Of a DNA stretch of 19,669 bases, positions 1 through 6,526 are shown one piece after another; the first letter of the stretch is position 1, and every line of letters begins with the position of its first letter. The stretch comes from Propionibacteriaceae bacterium UBA6122 (GTDB lineage: Bacteria > Actinomycetota > Actinomycetes > Propionibacteriales > Propionibacteriaceae): contig DIVW01000036.1 of the NCBI GenBank assembly GCA_002428365.1, positions 1 to 19,669 of the forward strand. Reading direction: 5' to 3'. The translations under genes and the position numbers were made by a program. The notes under the pieces were generated by a model that searched no databases, had not been told where the DNA came from, and saw nothing but the letters and a program-made list of their open reading frames with translations.

Positions 1-1422
1 CCCGCGGGTGCCGCCGCTGAAGCGGCCGTCGGTGAGCAGGCCCACAGAGTTCTCCTTGCCCATGCCGGTGAGCGCCGCGGTCGGGTTGAGCATCTCGCGC
101 ATGCCGGGCCCGCCCTTGGGGCCTTCGAAGCGCACGATGGCCCAGGAGCCGTCGGGGATCCTGCCGGCCAAGATGGCGTCCATCGCGGCCTCTTCGCTAT
201 CGAAGCACAGGGCTTTGCTGCTGAACTTGCGCATCTGCTCGCTGACGGCGGACTGCTTGATGACGGCGCCGTCGGGGCAGAGGTTTCCGCGGAGTACGGC
301 GATGCCTCCCTGTGGGCGATACGCCTTGTCCAGGCTGCGGATGACGTCGTCATTGCTCACTTCGCCCTCGGCCGCCAGTTGGCGTATGTTCTTGCCGCCC
401 ACCGTGGGGTTGTCCTCCAGCATGTCGGCAAGCACGTGCAGGGCGCCCTGGACGCCGCCCGCCCAGTCGAAGTCCTCCATCATGTAGTCGCCCGCGGGAC
501 GCAGATAGCAAATCTGGGGCGTGCCCTGGCTGAGTTCGTCGAAGGCCTCCAGCTCGATGCCCACTCCGGCCTCGTGGGCGATGGCGGGGATGTGCAGGCA
601 GCTATTGGTGGAGCCGCCCAGGGCCATGTCGATGCGGATGCCGTTGCGGATGGCCTGCCTGGTGATGATCTGCCGGGCGGTAATGCCCTGAGCCACCAGC
701 TCGCAGATGCGGCGGCCGCTCTCGTAGGCGATGCGCATCTTCTTGGCTTGCCCGGCCAGGGCTGTGGCGCAGCCGGGGAGACTCATGCCGATAGCCTCGG
801 TGACGCAGGCCATGGTGTTTGCGGTGTACAGGCCCTGGCAGGAGCCGCAGCCCGGACAGGCCTCGATCTCCAGCTCGGCCACTTCGGCCTCGGTGATGAG
901 TCCCGCCTGCGCCCGCCCAACGGCCTCGAAGGTATCGCGCACCAGGGACAGCGGCTTTTGACGCAGGCGCCCGGAGTGCATGGGCCCGGCCGTGACCACG
1001 ATACACGGGATGTCCAGCCGCCCGGCGGCCATGAGCATGCCGGGGGTGATCTTGTCGCAGTTGGAGATGCAGACCAGCGCGTCCGCCTTGTGGGAGTTGA
1101 CCATGAACTCCACCGAGTCGGCGATCAGTTCGCGGCTGGGCAGCGAGTAGAGCATGCCGTCGTGGCCCATCGCGATGCCGTCATCGATGGCGATGGTGTT
1201 GAACTCGCGCCCCACTCCACCGGCCTCGGCGATCGCGCCAGCGACCAGTTGGCCCATGTCCTTGAGGTGGACGTGCCCGGGCACGAACTGGGTGAAGGAA
1301 TTGGCGATGGCCACGATCGGCTTGCCGAAGTCTGATTCGACCAGGCCGGTGGCGCGCCAAAGGGCGCGGGCGCCGGCCATGTTGCGGCCATGGGTGGTCG
1401 TGCGGGAGCGCAGTGCGGGCAT
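1..1422 (-). CDS. ilvD: Dihydroxy-acid dehydratase IlvD (3' end beyond window)
   Basis: IlvD dehydrates 2,3-dihydroxy-3-methylbutanoate and -pentanoate to the 2-keto acids in valine, leucine and isoleucine synthesis, using a cytoplasmic Fe-S cluster. The window holds the first 474 codons; the frame is open to base 1. Visible motifs are NSFTQFVPGH (41-50), DDGIAMGHDGM (80-90), CISNCDKITPGM with cluster Cys122 and the adjacent Lys124 (118-129), CPGCGSC with Cys195 (189-195), ALGGSTN, and DGRFSGGTRG at the cut edge. Family members are about 550-615 residues, so roughly 80-140 C-terminal residues lie outside. The ATG at 1422 follows a clear AAGGAAG ribosome site. No other branched-chain amino-acid gene is next to it. 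Identification is secure. Confidence 0.96.
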   Translation of the reverse strand, partial: MPALRSRTTTHGRNMAGARALWRATGLVESDFGKPIVAIANSFTQFVPGHVHLKDMGQLVAGAIAEAGGVGREFNTIAIDDGIAMGHDGMLYSLPSRELIADSVEFMVNSHKADALVCISNCDKITPGMLMAAGRLDIPCIVVTAGPMHSGRLRQKPLSLVRDTFEAVGRAQAGLITEAEVAELEIEACPGCGSCQGLYTANTMACVTEAIGMSLPGCATALAGQAKKMRIAYESGRRICELVAQGITARQIITRQAIRNGIRIDMALGGSTNSCLHIPAIAHEAGVGIELEAFDELSQGTPQICYLRPAGDYMMEDFDWAGGVQGALHVLADMLEDNPTVGGKNIRQLAAEGEVSNDDVIRSLDKAYRPQGGIAVLRGNLCPDGAVIKQSAVSEQMRKFSSKALCFDSEEAAMDAILAGRIPDGSWAIVRFEGPKGGPGMREMLNPTAALTGMGKENSVGLLTDGRFSGGTRG

Positions 1423-1450
1423 GGTTCTTCCTTGCTCGATGAACTCAACC

Positions 1451-1456
1451 AGAGTA
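1451..1456 (-). promoter_or_regulatory. Possible -10 box of ilvD
   Basis: Read on the minus strand this is TACTCT, matching the actinobacterial TANNNT -10 pattern. It lies about 29 bases upstream of the ilvD ATG, which would give a leader of roughly 20 bases containing the ribosome site. I see no convincing -35 box, leader peptide or attenuator. Confidence 0.3.
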
Positions 1457-1529
1457 GTTCTCTCAAGCCCTCGCGGCACGGCCAAGTGACCCCTTTGGGA
1501 CGCCCTGCAGGTAACACTGCCCACCGCCG

Positions 1530-1565
1530 CTCCCAAACCATGGAGACGGTTCCAGTTGGAACTGC
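1530..1565 (+). repeat. Degenerate REP copy (copy C)
   Basis: A decayed relative of the REP elements that follow it. The core at 1542-1553 is GGAGACGGTTCC, one base off the GGGGACGGTTCC core. Its 3' arm AGTTGGA (1554-1560) differs by one base from the corresponding arm of copy A. The 5' arm is not recognisable. It runs directly into copy A, whose outer arm ACTGC stands where this copy's GCAGT should be. Confidence 0.5.
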
Positions 1566-1596
1566 GCTAAACGGGGACGGTTCCAATTGGAGCAGT
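1561..1596 (+). repeat. REP element, copy A (head-to-head pair with copy B)
   Basis: A 36-nt element made of outer arm ACTGC, inner arm GCTAAAC, core GGGGACGGTTCC, inner arm AATTGGA and outer arm GCAGT. The outer arms are complementary; the inner arms pair at only 3 of 7 positions, so this copy has partly decayed as a lone hairpin. Bases 1565-1584 form a perfect 20-bp inverted repeat with 1613-1632 in copy B, so the two copies could also fold into one large hairpin. It lies between ilvD and the end of phzF. Confidence 0.85.
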
Positions 1597-1600
1597 AGGG

Positions 1601-1636
1601 ACTGCGCTAAAAGGAACCGTCCCCGTTTAGCGTAGT
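1601..1636 (-). repeat. REP element, copy B
   Basis: Read on the minus strand: outer arm ACTAC, inner arm GCTAAAC, core GGGGACGGTTCC, inner arm TTTTAGC, outer arm GCAGT. The inner arms pair at 6 of 7 positions. It faces copy A across a 4-base spacer (1597-1600), an arrangement like the paired REPs (BIMEs) known from other bacteria. It starts 4 bases past the phzF stop codon, so it would lie in the 3' untranslated part of the phzF mRNA. There is no T tract to suggest a classical terminator. Confidence 0.85.
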
Positions 1637-1640
1637 AGGG

Positions 1641-2477
1641 CTAGGCGGAGGGGTAGCTGAGCTCGCCGCTGATTACCTTGCGCACCTTGCCGCTGATCCA
1701 GATCCGTTCGCCGTCGTCGTAAACCGAGATCTCACCGTGGCGGCCGACGACGGAGCCTTGGGTGACCAGATAGGACGCCGGCACCAGTTTGCGTTCCCGC
1801 ATCCATTGGGCGGCCGCGGCGTTCAGGCTGCCGGTGACCGGATCTTCGCCCTCGGTGAAGACCGCGCGCACTTCGTAGGCGTATTTGCTGCCCTCGGGTT
1901 CCATGCCGATGAGGCCCACGAAGTCGGTGGCGGAAAGCTTGCCCCGATTCACCTCTATCTTGCGGACGGTCTCAGCGTCGGCCAACTGCACCATCATCCA
2001 GGGTGCGCCGTTGTCGCCCCAGGCGTGGGCCACCCACTCCTTGGCGGGGATGCCGATCGCGCGGGCAATCCGAGCCACCTCGGTGCGACCTAGCTTCTCG
2101 CTGCGCAGCCGGGGCGGTGCCGCGAAGGCGAGGCGGCCGTCCTGACCGCGAAGCTCCACCAGGCCGATGCCGCATTCCTGCACAATGCAAGCCGTGGAGT
2201 TGGGACGTCCGCCGCCAGCTAGCCAGACATGGGCGGTGCCCAGCGTCGGATGCCCGGCGAAAGGCAGTTCGCCGCTCGGGGTGAAGATCCGCACTCGGTA
2301 GTCGGCCCGTGCTTCGGTTGGTCTGAGTAAGAAAGTGGTTTCCGAAAGGTTCGTCCAGGACGCGAACGCCTGCATCTGTTCGTCGGTTAGGTCGTCTGCG
2401 TCGTGAACCACGGCCAGCGGATTGCCGGTGATTCCGCCGTTGCCGAAGACATCAACCTGGGTGAAGCGCCTTGCCAT
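1641..2477 (-). CDS. PhzF-family isomerase/epimerase
   Basis: A 278-residue protein of the PhzF/DapF-like fold, the usual length for this family of cofactor-free isomerases. Visible signatures are the N-terminal QVDVF (7-11), GNPLAVV (18-24), NLSETTF with the family's catalytic glutamate at E46 (43-49), FAGHPTLGTAH (73-83) and DPVTGSLNAAAAQWM near residue 220. Known members act in phenazine synthesis, but most have unknown substrates, and no phenazine genes are present. The ATG is preceded by AGGGGGA. The gene lies 164 bp downstream of the phosphofructokinase on the same strand, with a dispersed repeat between them. The family call is firm; the substrate is unknown. Confidence 0.92.
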   Translation of the reverse strand: MARRFTQVDVFGNGGITGNPLAVVHDADDLTDEQMQAFASWTNLSETTFLLRPTEARADYRVRIFTPSGELPFAGHPTLGTAHVWLAGGGRPNSTACIVQECGIGLVELRGQDGRLAFAAPPRLRSEKLGRTEVARIARAIGIPAKEWVAHAWGDNGAPWMMVQLADAETVRKIEVNRGKLSATDFVGLIGMEPEGSKYAYEVRAVFTEGEDPVTGSLNAAAAQWMRERKLVPASYLVTQGSVVGRHGEISVYDDGERIWISGKVRKVISGELSYPSA

Positions 2478-2592
2478 TTTCAGTCCCCCTGAAGATCAGC
2501 ATCGATACTCGCCCATCGCGGGCTGGTGGCGAGTGCTGTCGAAATACTCCCAGTTGGGGACGCTGGCGTCGAGGGCCGTCACCGACCCCTTC

Positions 2593-2612
2593 GACCCTTC
2601 GACAAGCTCAGG
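2593..2612 (+). repeat. Dispersed 20-bp repeat, copy 1
   Basis: GACCCTTCGACAAGCTCAGG is identical to bases 6347-6366. It sits between the phosphofructokinase stop codon and the start of the PhzF gene. Copies of this TTCGACAAGCTCAGG motif are, to my knowledge, scattered between genes in many bacterial genomes. A looser GGCTCAGGG follows at 2620-2628. Confidence 0.8.
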
Positions 2613-2641
2613 ACAGGCAGGCTCAGGGAACTAGCTCAGTC

Positions 2642-3772
2642 TCAGTCGCCGAGGCCGGTGCCGAGCTTGCGGGCGGTGGACACCCACTCGTGATCCGGGG
2701 GAACGAGTTTGAGCTGCCCGGCCACTTCTTCCAACGGAACCAACTCGGTGTCATCGCCTCGCGCAGCCACCATCACTGAGAACTGGCCCTTCCCGACGGC
2801 GTGGGCTGCAGCCGTCCCGAGCCGGGAACCGAGCAGTCGATCGGCCGCGCACGGGGTGCCGCCACGCTGCACGTAGCCCAAGATCGAGACCCGTGATTCC
2901 AGGCCGGTGGCGGCCTCCAGTTCGCGGGCCAGTTTGAAGGTGTGCTCGCGTTGGCTGTCGATGACGTTGGCCAGATGCTGTTTGGCGGCCCGAGTCGATT
3001 CCGAGGTCTTGGCCGAGCGGGCCAACAGTTCAGCGGCCTCCAGATCGGCAGAATCAGAAAGGTCGCGCGCGCCTTCGGCGACAGCGATCACCGAGAAGGT
3101 GCTGCCCCGCCGCATCCGCGTCTTGATCTTCTCCGCGACGCTATCGACCGAATAGGGAATCTCGGGCAGCAGGATGATGTCGGCGCCGCCAGCGATCCCG
3201 GCGCCGAGGGTGAGCCAGCCAGCGCGGTGACCCATGATTTCGGTCAGGATGATTCGGTGATGGCTGTGGGCGGTCGAATGCAGCCGGTCGATTGCCTCGG
3301 TGGCGATCTCCATGGCGGTGGCGAAGCCGAAAGTGGTGTCGGTGCGAGCTACGTCATTGTCGATGGTCTTGGGCAGGGTGATCACGTTGAGACCGGATTC
3401 CACCAGGCGCAGCGCGTTCTTCTGGGTGCCGCCGCCACCGAGCAGCACCAGCGCGTCCAGCCCCTCAGCCTCAACATTGGCCAGCACCTGCGGGCGGGCA
3501 TCGACGATCTCGCCGTCGACGTTCATCTTGTGCACTTTGTCGCGACTGGTGCCCAAGATCGTGCCGCCGACGGTCAGAATGCCGGAAAGCGCCTTGGAGT
3601 CGAGTTGGACGTGTCGATTCTCGACCAGGCCGCGGATGCCGTCGCGAAAGCCGATCAGCTCCCAGCCGTTGCCAATCGCGGCCTTGCCGAACCCGCGGAT
3701 AGCGGCGTTCAGCCCGGGGCTGTCACCGCCAGCGGTCAGAATCCCGATCCGCTTGGTCCTTGGGGTGCTCAT
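2642..3772 (-). CDS. pfkA: 6-phosphofructokinase
   Basis: A 376-residue enzyme of the PfkA superfamily that phosphorylates fructose 6-phosphate at C1. Motifs seen are ILTAGGDSPGLNAAIRG (11-27), LGGGGTQKN (111-119), PKTIDND with the catalytic base D138 (134-140), EIMGHRAGW (178-186), AGGADIILLPEIPY (194-207) and GYVQRGG. Compared with E. coli, the Mg-binding Asp103 position is Gly114, Gly104 is conserved as Gly115, and Gly124 is Lys135. Lysine at the last site is typical of the PPi-using and group III enzymes, whereas Gly at position 104 is typical of ATP users. The phosphoryl donor therefore cannot be called. The ATG has AAGGGATC upstream, and a possible -10 TAACCT lies at 3805-3800. Confidence 0.93.
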   Translation of the reverse strand: MSTPRTKRIGILTAGGDSPGLNAAIRGFGKAAIGNGWELIGFRDGIRGLVENRHVQLDSKALSGILTVGGTILGTSRDKVHKMNVDGEIVDARPQVLANVEAEGLDALVLLGGGGTQKNALRLVESGLNVITLPKTIDNDVARTDTTFGFATAMEIATEAIDRLHSTAHSHHRIILTEIMGHRAGWLTLGAGIAGGADIILLPEIPYSVDSVAEKIKTRMRRGSTFSVIAVAEGARDLSDSADLEAAELLARSAKTSESTRAAKQHLANVIDSQREHTFKLARELEAATGLESRVSILGYVQRGGTPCAADRLLGSRLGTAAAHAVGKGQFSVMVAARGDDTELVPLEEVAGQLKLVPPDHEWVSTARKLGTGLGD

Positions 3773-3799
3773 GCCTGATCCCTTCGTTGGCTGCCGCCT

Positions 3800-3805
3800 A
3801 GGTTA
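3800..3805 (-). promoter_or_regulatory. Possible -10 box of the phosphofructokinase gene
   Basis: TAACCT on the minus strand fits TANNNT and would start a leader of about 20 bases that contains the AAGGGA ribosome site. No good -35 box is visible. The region 3773-3902 is the divergent gap between the kinase and the lipoprotein gene. Confidence 0.3.
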
Positions 3806-3902
3806 ATGCTCCGGCAACCGTTTCGGTCCGCTGGGCCGAGCACGTACTCTTGGCCGGTAGTGATCTTCATCCCCTGAGTGACCTCTTGACTGGAGCCCAT
3901 CG

Positions 3903-4541
3903 ATGAATCGTCTCGGCACTCTCGCCGGTTCTGCAGTGGTGCTGGCCCTGGCGCTGGCCGGCTGTGGAAAAACCCCGCCCTTCGCGACGCCGACCACGCC
4001 CACGGCCCCGGCCTCGAGCGCTTCGGTGTCTCCCTCGGCGCCCCCAACTTCAGCCAAGCCGTCGCCGACGCCGAGCGCGTCCGCACTCACCCTTGCCGGG
4101 GACGGAATCGCCGATCTGCCGTTTGGCACCGCCCAGGCCGAGGTAGTGAAGGTAATCACTGCGCGGGTTGGGAAGCCGACTACCAGCATGCAGGGCCAGT
4201 CCTGTGAGCTCGATACGGGCAGCCCTTGGGCCGAAACCCTGGTCTATGACGACCTTTGGGTGCAGTTCAGCGCCAAGAACACCAAGAAGAGCTCGCCGCG
4301 CACCCTGACCGCTTGGGGTTTCCAGCTCAACAAGGCTTTGCCCAAGCCGTGGGCGATGGCCGATGGGGTGCCGCTCAACCTGACCTTCAATCAACTCAAG
4401 GCCAAATACCCGGCCGCCAAGTACATCAACCTGGGTCTGGGTGATGGCACCAAGGCGTTGGAGCTGCCCAACAAGTTGCTGTTCTTGGGCGTCGGCAAGC
4501 CCGAGGTTGTTCGGGCTGGCGAGCTCACCCTGTGTGAGTGA
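3903..4541 (+). CDS. Secreted lipoprotein of unknown function
   Basis: A 212-residue protein with a hydrophobic signal peptide and a lipobox LAGC, which would place diacylglycerol on Cys21 and anchor it outside the membrane. Residues 22-61 are a flexible linker rich in Pro, Ser, Thr and Ala. The folded part starts at about 62 with LTLAGDGIADLPFGTAQAEV, resembling the short 'G-GLG-FG-t--eV' repeat seen in many actinobacterial secreted proteins. A second, weaker copy may begin near DGVPLNLTFNQLKAKYP. Two cysteines in the mature domain, one in QSCELDTG and one next to the C-terminus, could form a disulfide. The ATG has a GGAG site 7 bases upstream. The function is not recognised. Confidence 0.88.
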   Translation: MNRLGTLAGSAVVLALALAGCGKTPPFATPTTPTAPASSASVSPSAPPTSAKPSPTPSASALTLAGDGIADLPFGTAQAEVVKVITARVGKPTTSMQGQSCELDTGSPWAETLVYDDLWVQFSAKNTKKSSPRTLTAWGFQLNKALPKPWAMADGVPLNLTFNQLKAKYPAAKYINLGLGDGTKALELPNKLLFLGVGKPEVVRAGELTLCE

Positions 4542-4557
4542 GGCTCAAGTGATCAGC

Positions 4558-5175
4558 TCAGGGACGCAGCTGCAGCTCGAGTCCCTGGGCTGATTCGCTG
4601 AAGCCGGTCTTGAGCAGGTAGGCCCGCAGCGCCTCCGACTCGGGCTGGGCGATCAGCCGGGTGAAGCCAGCGTCGGTGAACGTCTTCGCGCCCGGCCCGT
4701 AGAGCCAGCTGCCAATGCGGGAATCGCGATAGGCCAGCATCACGTAGTCGAGTTTGATCCGGAGAGTCTCGCCGTCGGGTTGCCCGATGACTGCACCGGC
4801 AGGCAGCCCGTCCCGGTTGAGGAGGCGGACGAAATCGCCGCCCTCAGGCTGGCTGAAGCTGGGGTGGAAGCGGGCGATGTCGTCGCGGTGGGAGTTGAGG
4901 AAGTCCAGTAGGAACGGCGCGTCCGGCGCGATCGGCACTGCGCCCAGGTCGCGGTTGGGACGGAACTCGCGCCGCAGATTCCACAGGTTTAGCCCGGCGG
5001 CCGCGACATTGGTGATGATCAGTGGGATCGAGCCGAGCATCAGGCCGTAAACGACGAACACCACTGAGCCGATCAGCGACACGACCCGCAGCCGCACCAC
5101 CGATTTCATGGCGAAGGACGCCACCACAAGGGCAGAAGCGACGTAACCGATGAGTTCCACGACGTTGAGATTCAC
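4558..5175 (-). CDS. YgjV-like membrane protein with GNAT-like C-terminal domain
   Basis: About 205 residues. The N-terminal ~70 residues hold three hydrophobic segments (IGYVASALVVASFAM, VVSLIGSVVFVVYGLML, IPLIITNVAAAGLNLW), the pattern of YgjV-type inner-membrane proteins. From about residue 85 a soluble domain ends in DYVMLAYRDSRIGSWL and a terminal EALRAYLLKTGF, which looks like an acetyltransferase (GNAT) fold. No acetyl-CoA P-loop is clear, so activity is uncertain. I prefer the GTG at 5175: TAGGGT (-10) plus 6 bases leads directly to it, suggesting a leaderless mRNA. A GTG two codons upstream (5181) is the alternative. It converges on the lipoprotein gene with a 16-bp gap. Confidence 0.82.
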   Translation of the reverse strand: MNLNVVELIGYVASALVVASFAMKSVVRLRVVSLIGSVVFVVYGLMLGSIPLIITNVAAAGLNLWNLRREFRPNRDLGAVPIAPDAPFLLDFLNSHRDDIARFHPSFSQPEGGDFVRLLNRDGLPAGAVIGQPDGETLRIKLDYVMLAYRDSRIGSWLYGPGAKTFTDAGFTRLIAQPESEALRAYLLKTGFSESAQGLELQLRP

Positions 5176-5181
5176 CAGCAC

Positions 5182-5187
5182 ACCCTA
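5182..5187 (-). promoter_or_regulatory. -10 box for a leaderless start of the YgjV-like gene
   Basis: TAGGGT on the minus strand is followed by six bases and then GTG at 5175. This TANNNT-N6-GTG spacing is typical of actinobacterial leaderless transcripts. The same bases could instead act as a weak AGGG ribosome site 7 bases from that GTG, so the reading is not unique. Confidence 0.4.
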
Positions 5188-5315
5188 TTCGCCCTAGCCG
5201 GCTTCGCGCCGGTGAACTGGCGGTGCCGGGCGGAGGCCAGCAGTGGGCGAAGTTGCCTTGGTCGGGTCAGCGCGGGCCAGGGCGGGGCGAATGGGGGGCA
5301 CACAGCTCTGGGCGC

Positions 5316-5321
5316 TACCGT
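5316..5321 (+). promoter_or_regulatory. -10 box for a leaderless start at 5329
   Basis: TACCGT followed by seven bases and GTG. No -35 box stands out in the G-rich stretch upstream. The preceding 5188-5315 holds only a small GC-rich hairpin (5198-5202 with 5208-5212) and no gene that I can support. Confidence 0.45.
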
Positions 5322-5328
5322 ATGGGGC

Positions 5329-5724
5329 GTGCCGCAGCTTCCTGATACCGCCGGTTCGGCTCGGGCGCGGATGCGCCTGTTCGCCGTGCTACTTCTCATC
5401 CCGATCACCGCCTATTGGGCGGTCGCGTCCATCTGGTTGCTCTTCCTCCCGGAAGGGTCCTCCGGCGCCGCCTACGGAGTCCTGGTGGGTGCGGTGTTAC
5501 TGGTCTGGACGGGCTTGTATGCGCTGGCAACTTGGGGCGTCTTCAAGCGGAGCCGCGGTCTGCACATTCTGGCAATCGTGATGGCGGCCATTGGGTTGCT
5601 GCAGCCCATGTCGGGAGCGACCGCCTGGCTGAACTGGCTGCTCGCCGCTGGCAGCCTCACCGTCCTGGTGCTGCTGGCGCTCACAATTCCGCGGGCCAAG
5701 GCCAAACCTGGAACCAAAGGCTGA
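5329..5724 (+). CDS. Small integral membrane protein of unknown function
   Basis: About 131 residues from the GTG at 5329. After a short N-terminal stretch, four hydrophobic segments are visible: FAVLLLIPITAYWAVASIWLLFL, AYGVLVGAVLLVWTGLYALATW, LHILAIVMAAIGLLQPM and WLNWLLAAGSLTVLVLLALTI. A basic tail rich in Lys follows. The GTG at 5329 is favoured because a -10 TACCGT lies seven bases before it; an internal ATG at 5371 is possible. The frame is open upstream to 5212, but that part reads as low-complexity Gly/Arg/Ala. The stop is 16 bp before the Nudix gene, so the two are probably cotranscribed. No family recognised. Confidence 0.78.
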   Translation: MPQLPDTAGSARARMRLFAVLLLIPITAYWAVASIWLLFLPEGSSGAAYGVLVGAVLLVWTGLYALATWGVFKRSRGLHILAIVMAAIGLLQPMSGATAWLNWLLAAGSLTVLVLLALTIPRAKAKPGTKG

Positions 5725-5740
5725 CCAGGAGGAACGCCCG

Positions 5741-6277
5741 ATGGGCCACACTGCACCGAGGGGCGGGACCTGCCTGACGGTCAGTGCGTTGGTCTTCACA
5801 CCCGAGGCTGAGCCCAGGGTGCTGCTGCATCAACACAAGCGATATCCGGTGGTGATTCCCCCGGGCGGCCACGTGGAACCAGCTGAGCATCCCTGGCAGG
5901 CGGTGCTGCGTGAACTGGGCGAGGAAGCTGGGGTCGTCCCCAAACAACTCTCCGCGTTGCTGCCCTTGGAGTTTGCCGCTGGCCCTGGTCGTTTCCCGGC
6001 GCCAGTCGCCTTGGACGTCCACGAAGTCGAGCCGGGCTGGACGCATACCGATCTGGCCTTCGTGTTCGTGATCGACGGGGCTCCGCTGCTGGCCCCGGGT
6101 GAGGGCGAGTCGGAGGAGCTGTGCTGGCTGACCGCCGCCGAAGTGGGCCGGAGGCCGCGGGTGCCGCCTCGTATCGCCGAACTGGTGGGACGCCTGGCGC
6201 CGCTGGTGGCGGTGTGGCCACGTTTGCCAGCGGCCGAGGTAGGGATGGCAGCGCGGGCGCTCTCGCAGTCTGGCTGA
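5741..6277 (+). CDS. Nudix hydrolase
   Basis: A 178-residue protein with a complete Nudix box: G43, E49, R57, E58, L59, E61, E62, G64 and V65 match GX5EX7REUXEEXGU, where the glutamates bind Mg2+ for hydrolysis of nucleoside-diphosphate-X compounds. The preceding beta strands (CLTVSALVF, RVLLHQHKRYPVVIPPGGH) are typical of the fold. The substrate cannot be told from sequence. The ATG has a perfect AGGAGG site (5727-5732) 8 bases upstream, immediately after the membrane-protein stop. The stop codon TGA (6275-6277) lies inside the first unit of an 18-bp repeat array, so the C-terminal end may have been altered by that repeat. Confidence 0.93.
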   Translation: MGHTAPRGGTCLTVSALVFTPEAEPRVLLHQHKRYPVVIPPGGHVEPAEHPWQAVLRELGEEAGVVPKQLSALLPLEFAAGPGRFPAPVALDVHEVEPGWTHTDLAFVFVIDGAPLLAPGEGESEELCWLTAAEVGRRPRVPPRIAELVGRLAPLVAVWPRLPAAEVGMAARALSQSG

Positions 6278-6343
6278 GCCCCCAAGTTGCCCGAGCCCCC
6301 CAAGCTGGCTGAGCCCCCCAAGCTGGCTGAGCCCGTCGAAGCC
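6271..6343 (+). repeat. 18-bp tandem repeat array 1 with terminal cap
   Basis: Three units related to TGGCTGAGCCCCCCAAGC (6271-6287, 6288-6305, 6306-6323; the first lacks one base) are followed by the cap TGGCTGAGCCCGTCGAAGCC (6324-6343). The first unit overlaps the end of the Nudix gene and supplies its stop codon. The cap is nearly complementary to the dispersed repeat that follows: 6327-6341 against 6351-6365, 13 of 15 bases. Confidence 0.85.
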
Positions 6344-6346
6344 CCT

Positions 6347-6366
6347 GACCCTTCGACAAGCTCAGG
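6347..6366 (+). repeat. Dispersed 20-bp repeat, copy 2
   Basis: GACCCTTCGACAAGCTCAGG, identical to 2593-2612. Together with the preceding array cap it can fold into a hairpin with a 9-base loop (arms 6327-6341 and 6351-6365). There is no T tract behind it. Confidence 0.8.
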
Positions 6367-6395
6367 GATCTGGGTGGGCTGATTGGGATTTGAGG

Positions 6396-6470
6396 GGGCT
6401 GGCCCCACCAAAGTTGGCTGCCCCACCAAAGTCGGCTGCCCCACCAAAGTTGGCTGAGCCCGTCGAAGCC
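6396..6470 (+). repeat. 18-bp tandem repeat array 2 with terminal cap
   Basis: Three units related to TTGGCTGCCCCACCAAAG (6396-6413, 6414-6431, 6432-6449) end in the same 20-bp cap as array 1, TGGCTGAGCCCGTCGAAGCC (6451-6470). The unit length equals that of array 1 but the sequence differs (CCCCACCAAAG against CCCCCCAAGC). Together with 6278-6395 it fills the 249-bp gap between the Nudix and peptidase genes. Reading frames through it are proline-rich repeats and are not credible proteins. Confidence 0.85.
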
Positions 6471-6526
6471 TGGGCGCTGATCGCGTCCGGGTTGGGTGAT
6501 CGGGCGGGTTGGGTAAGGATGGCGGT

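Noticed and set aside
1561..1636. REP pair as a rho-independent terminator of phzF
   Set aside because: The stem is strong but no T tract follows on the minus strand, and the same 36-nt units recur around the transposase; a repeat family explains them better.
1641..2477. Phenazine biosynthesis cluster based on the PhzF-like gene
   Set aside because: No other phz genes nearby; PhzF-family proteins are widespread outside phenazine pathways.
6271..6470. Tandem arrays as a CRISPR array
   Set aside because: Units are contiguous 18-mers without spacers and no cas genes are present.
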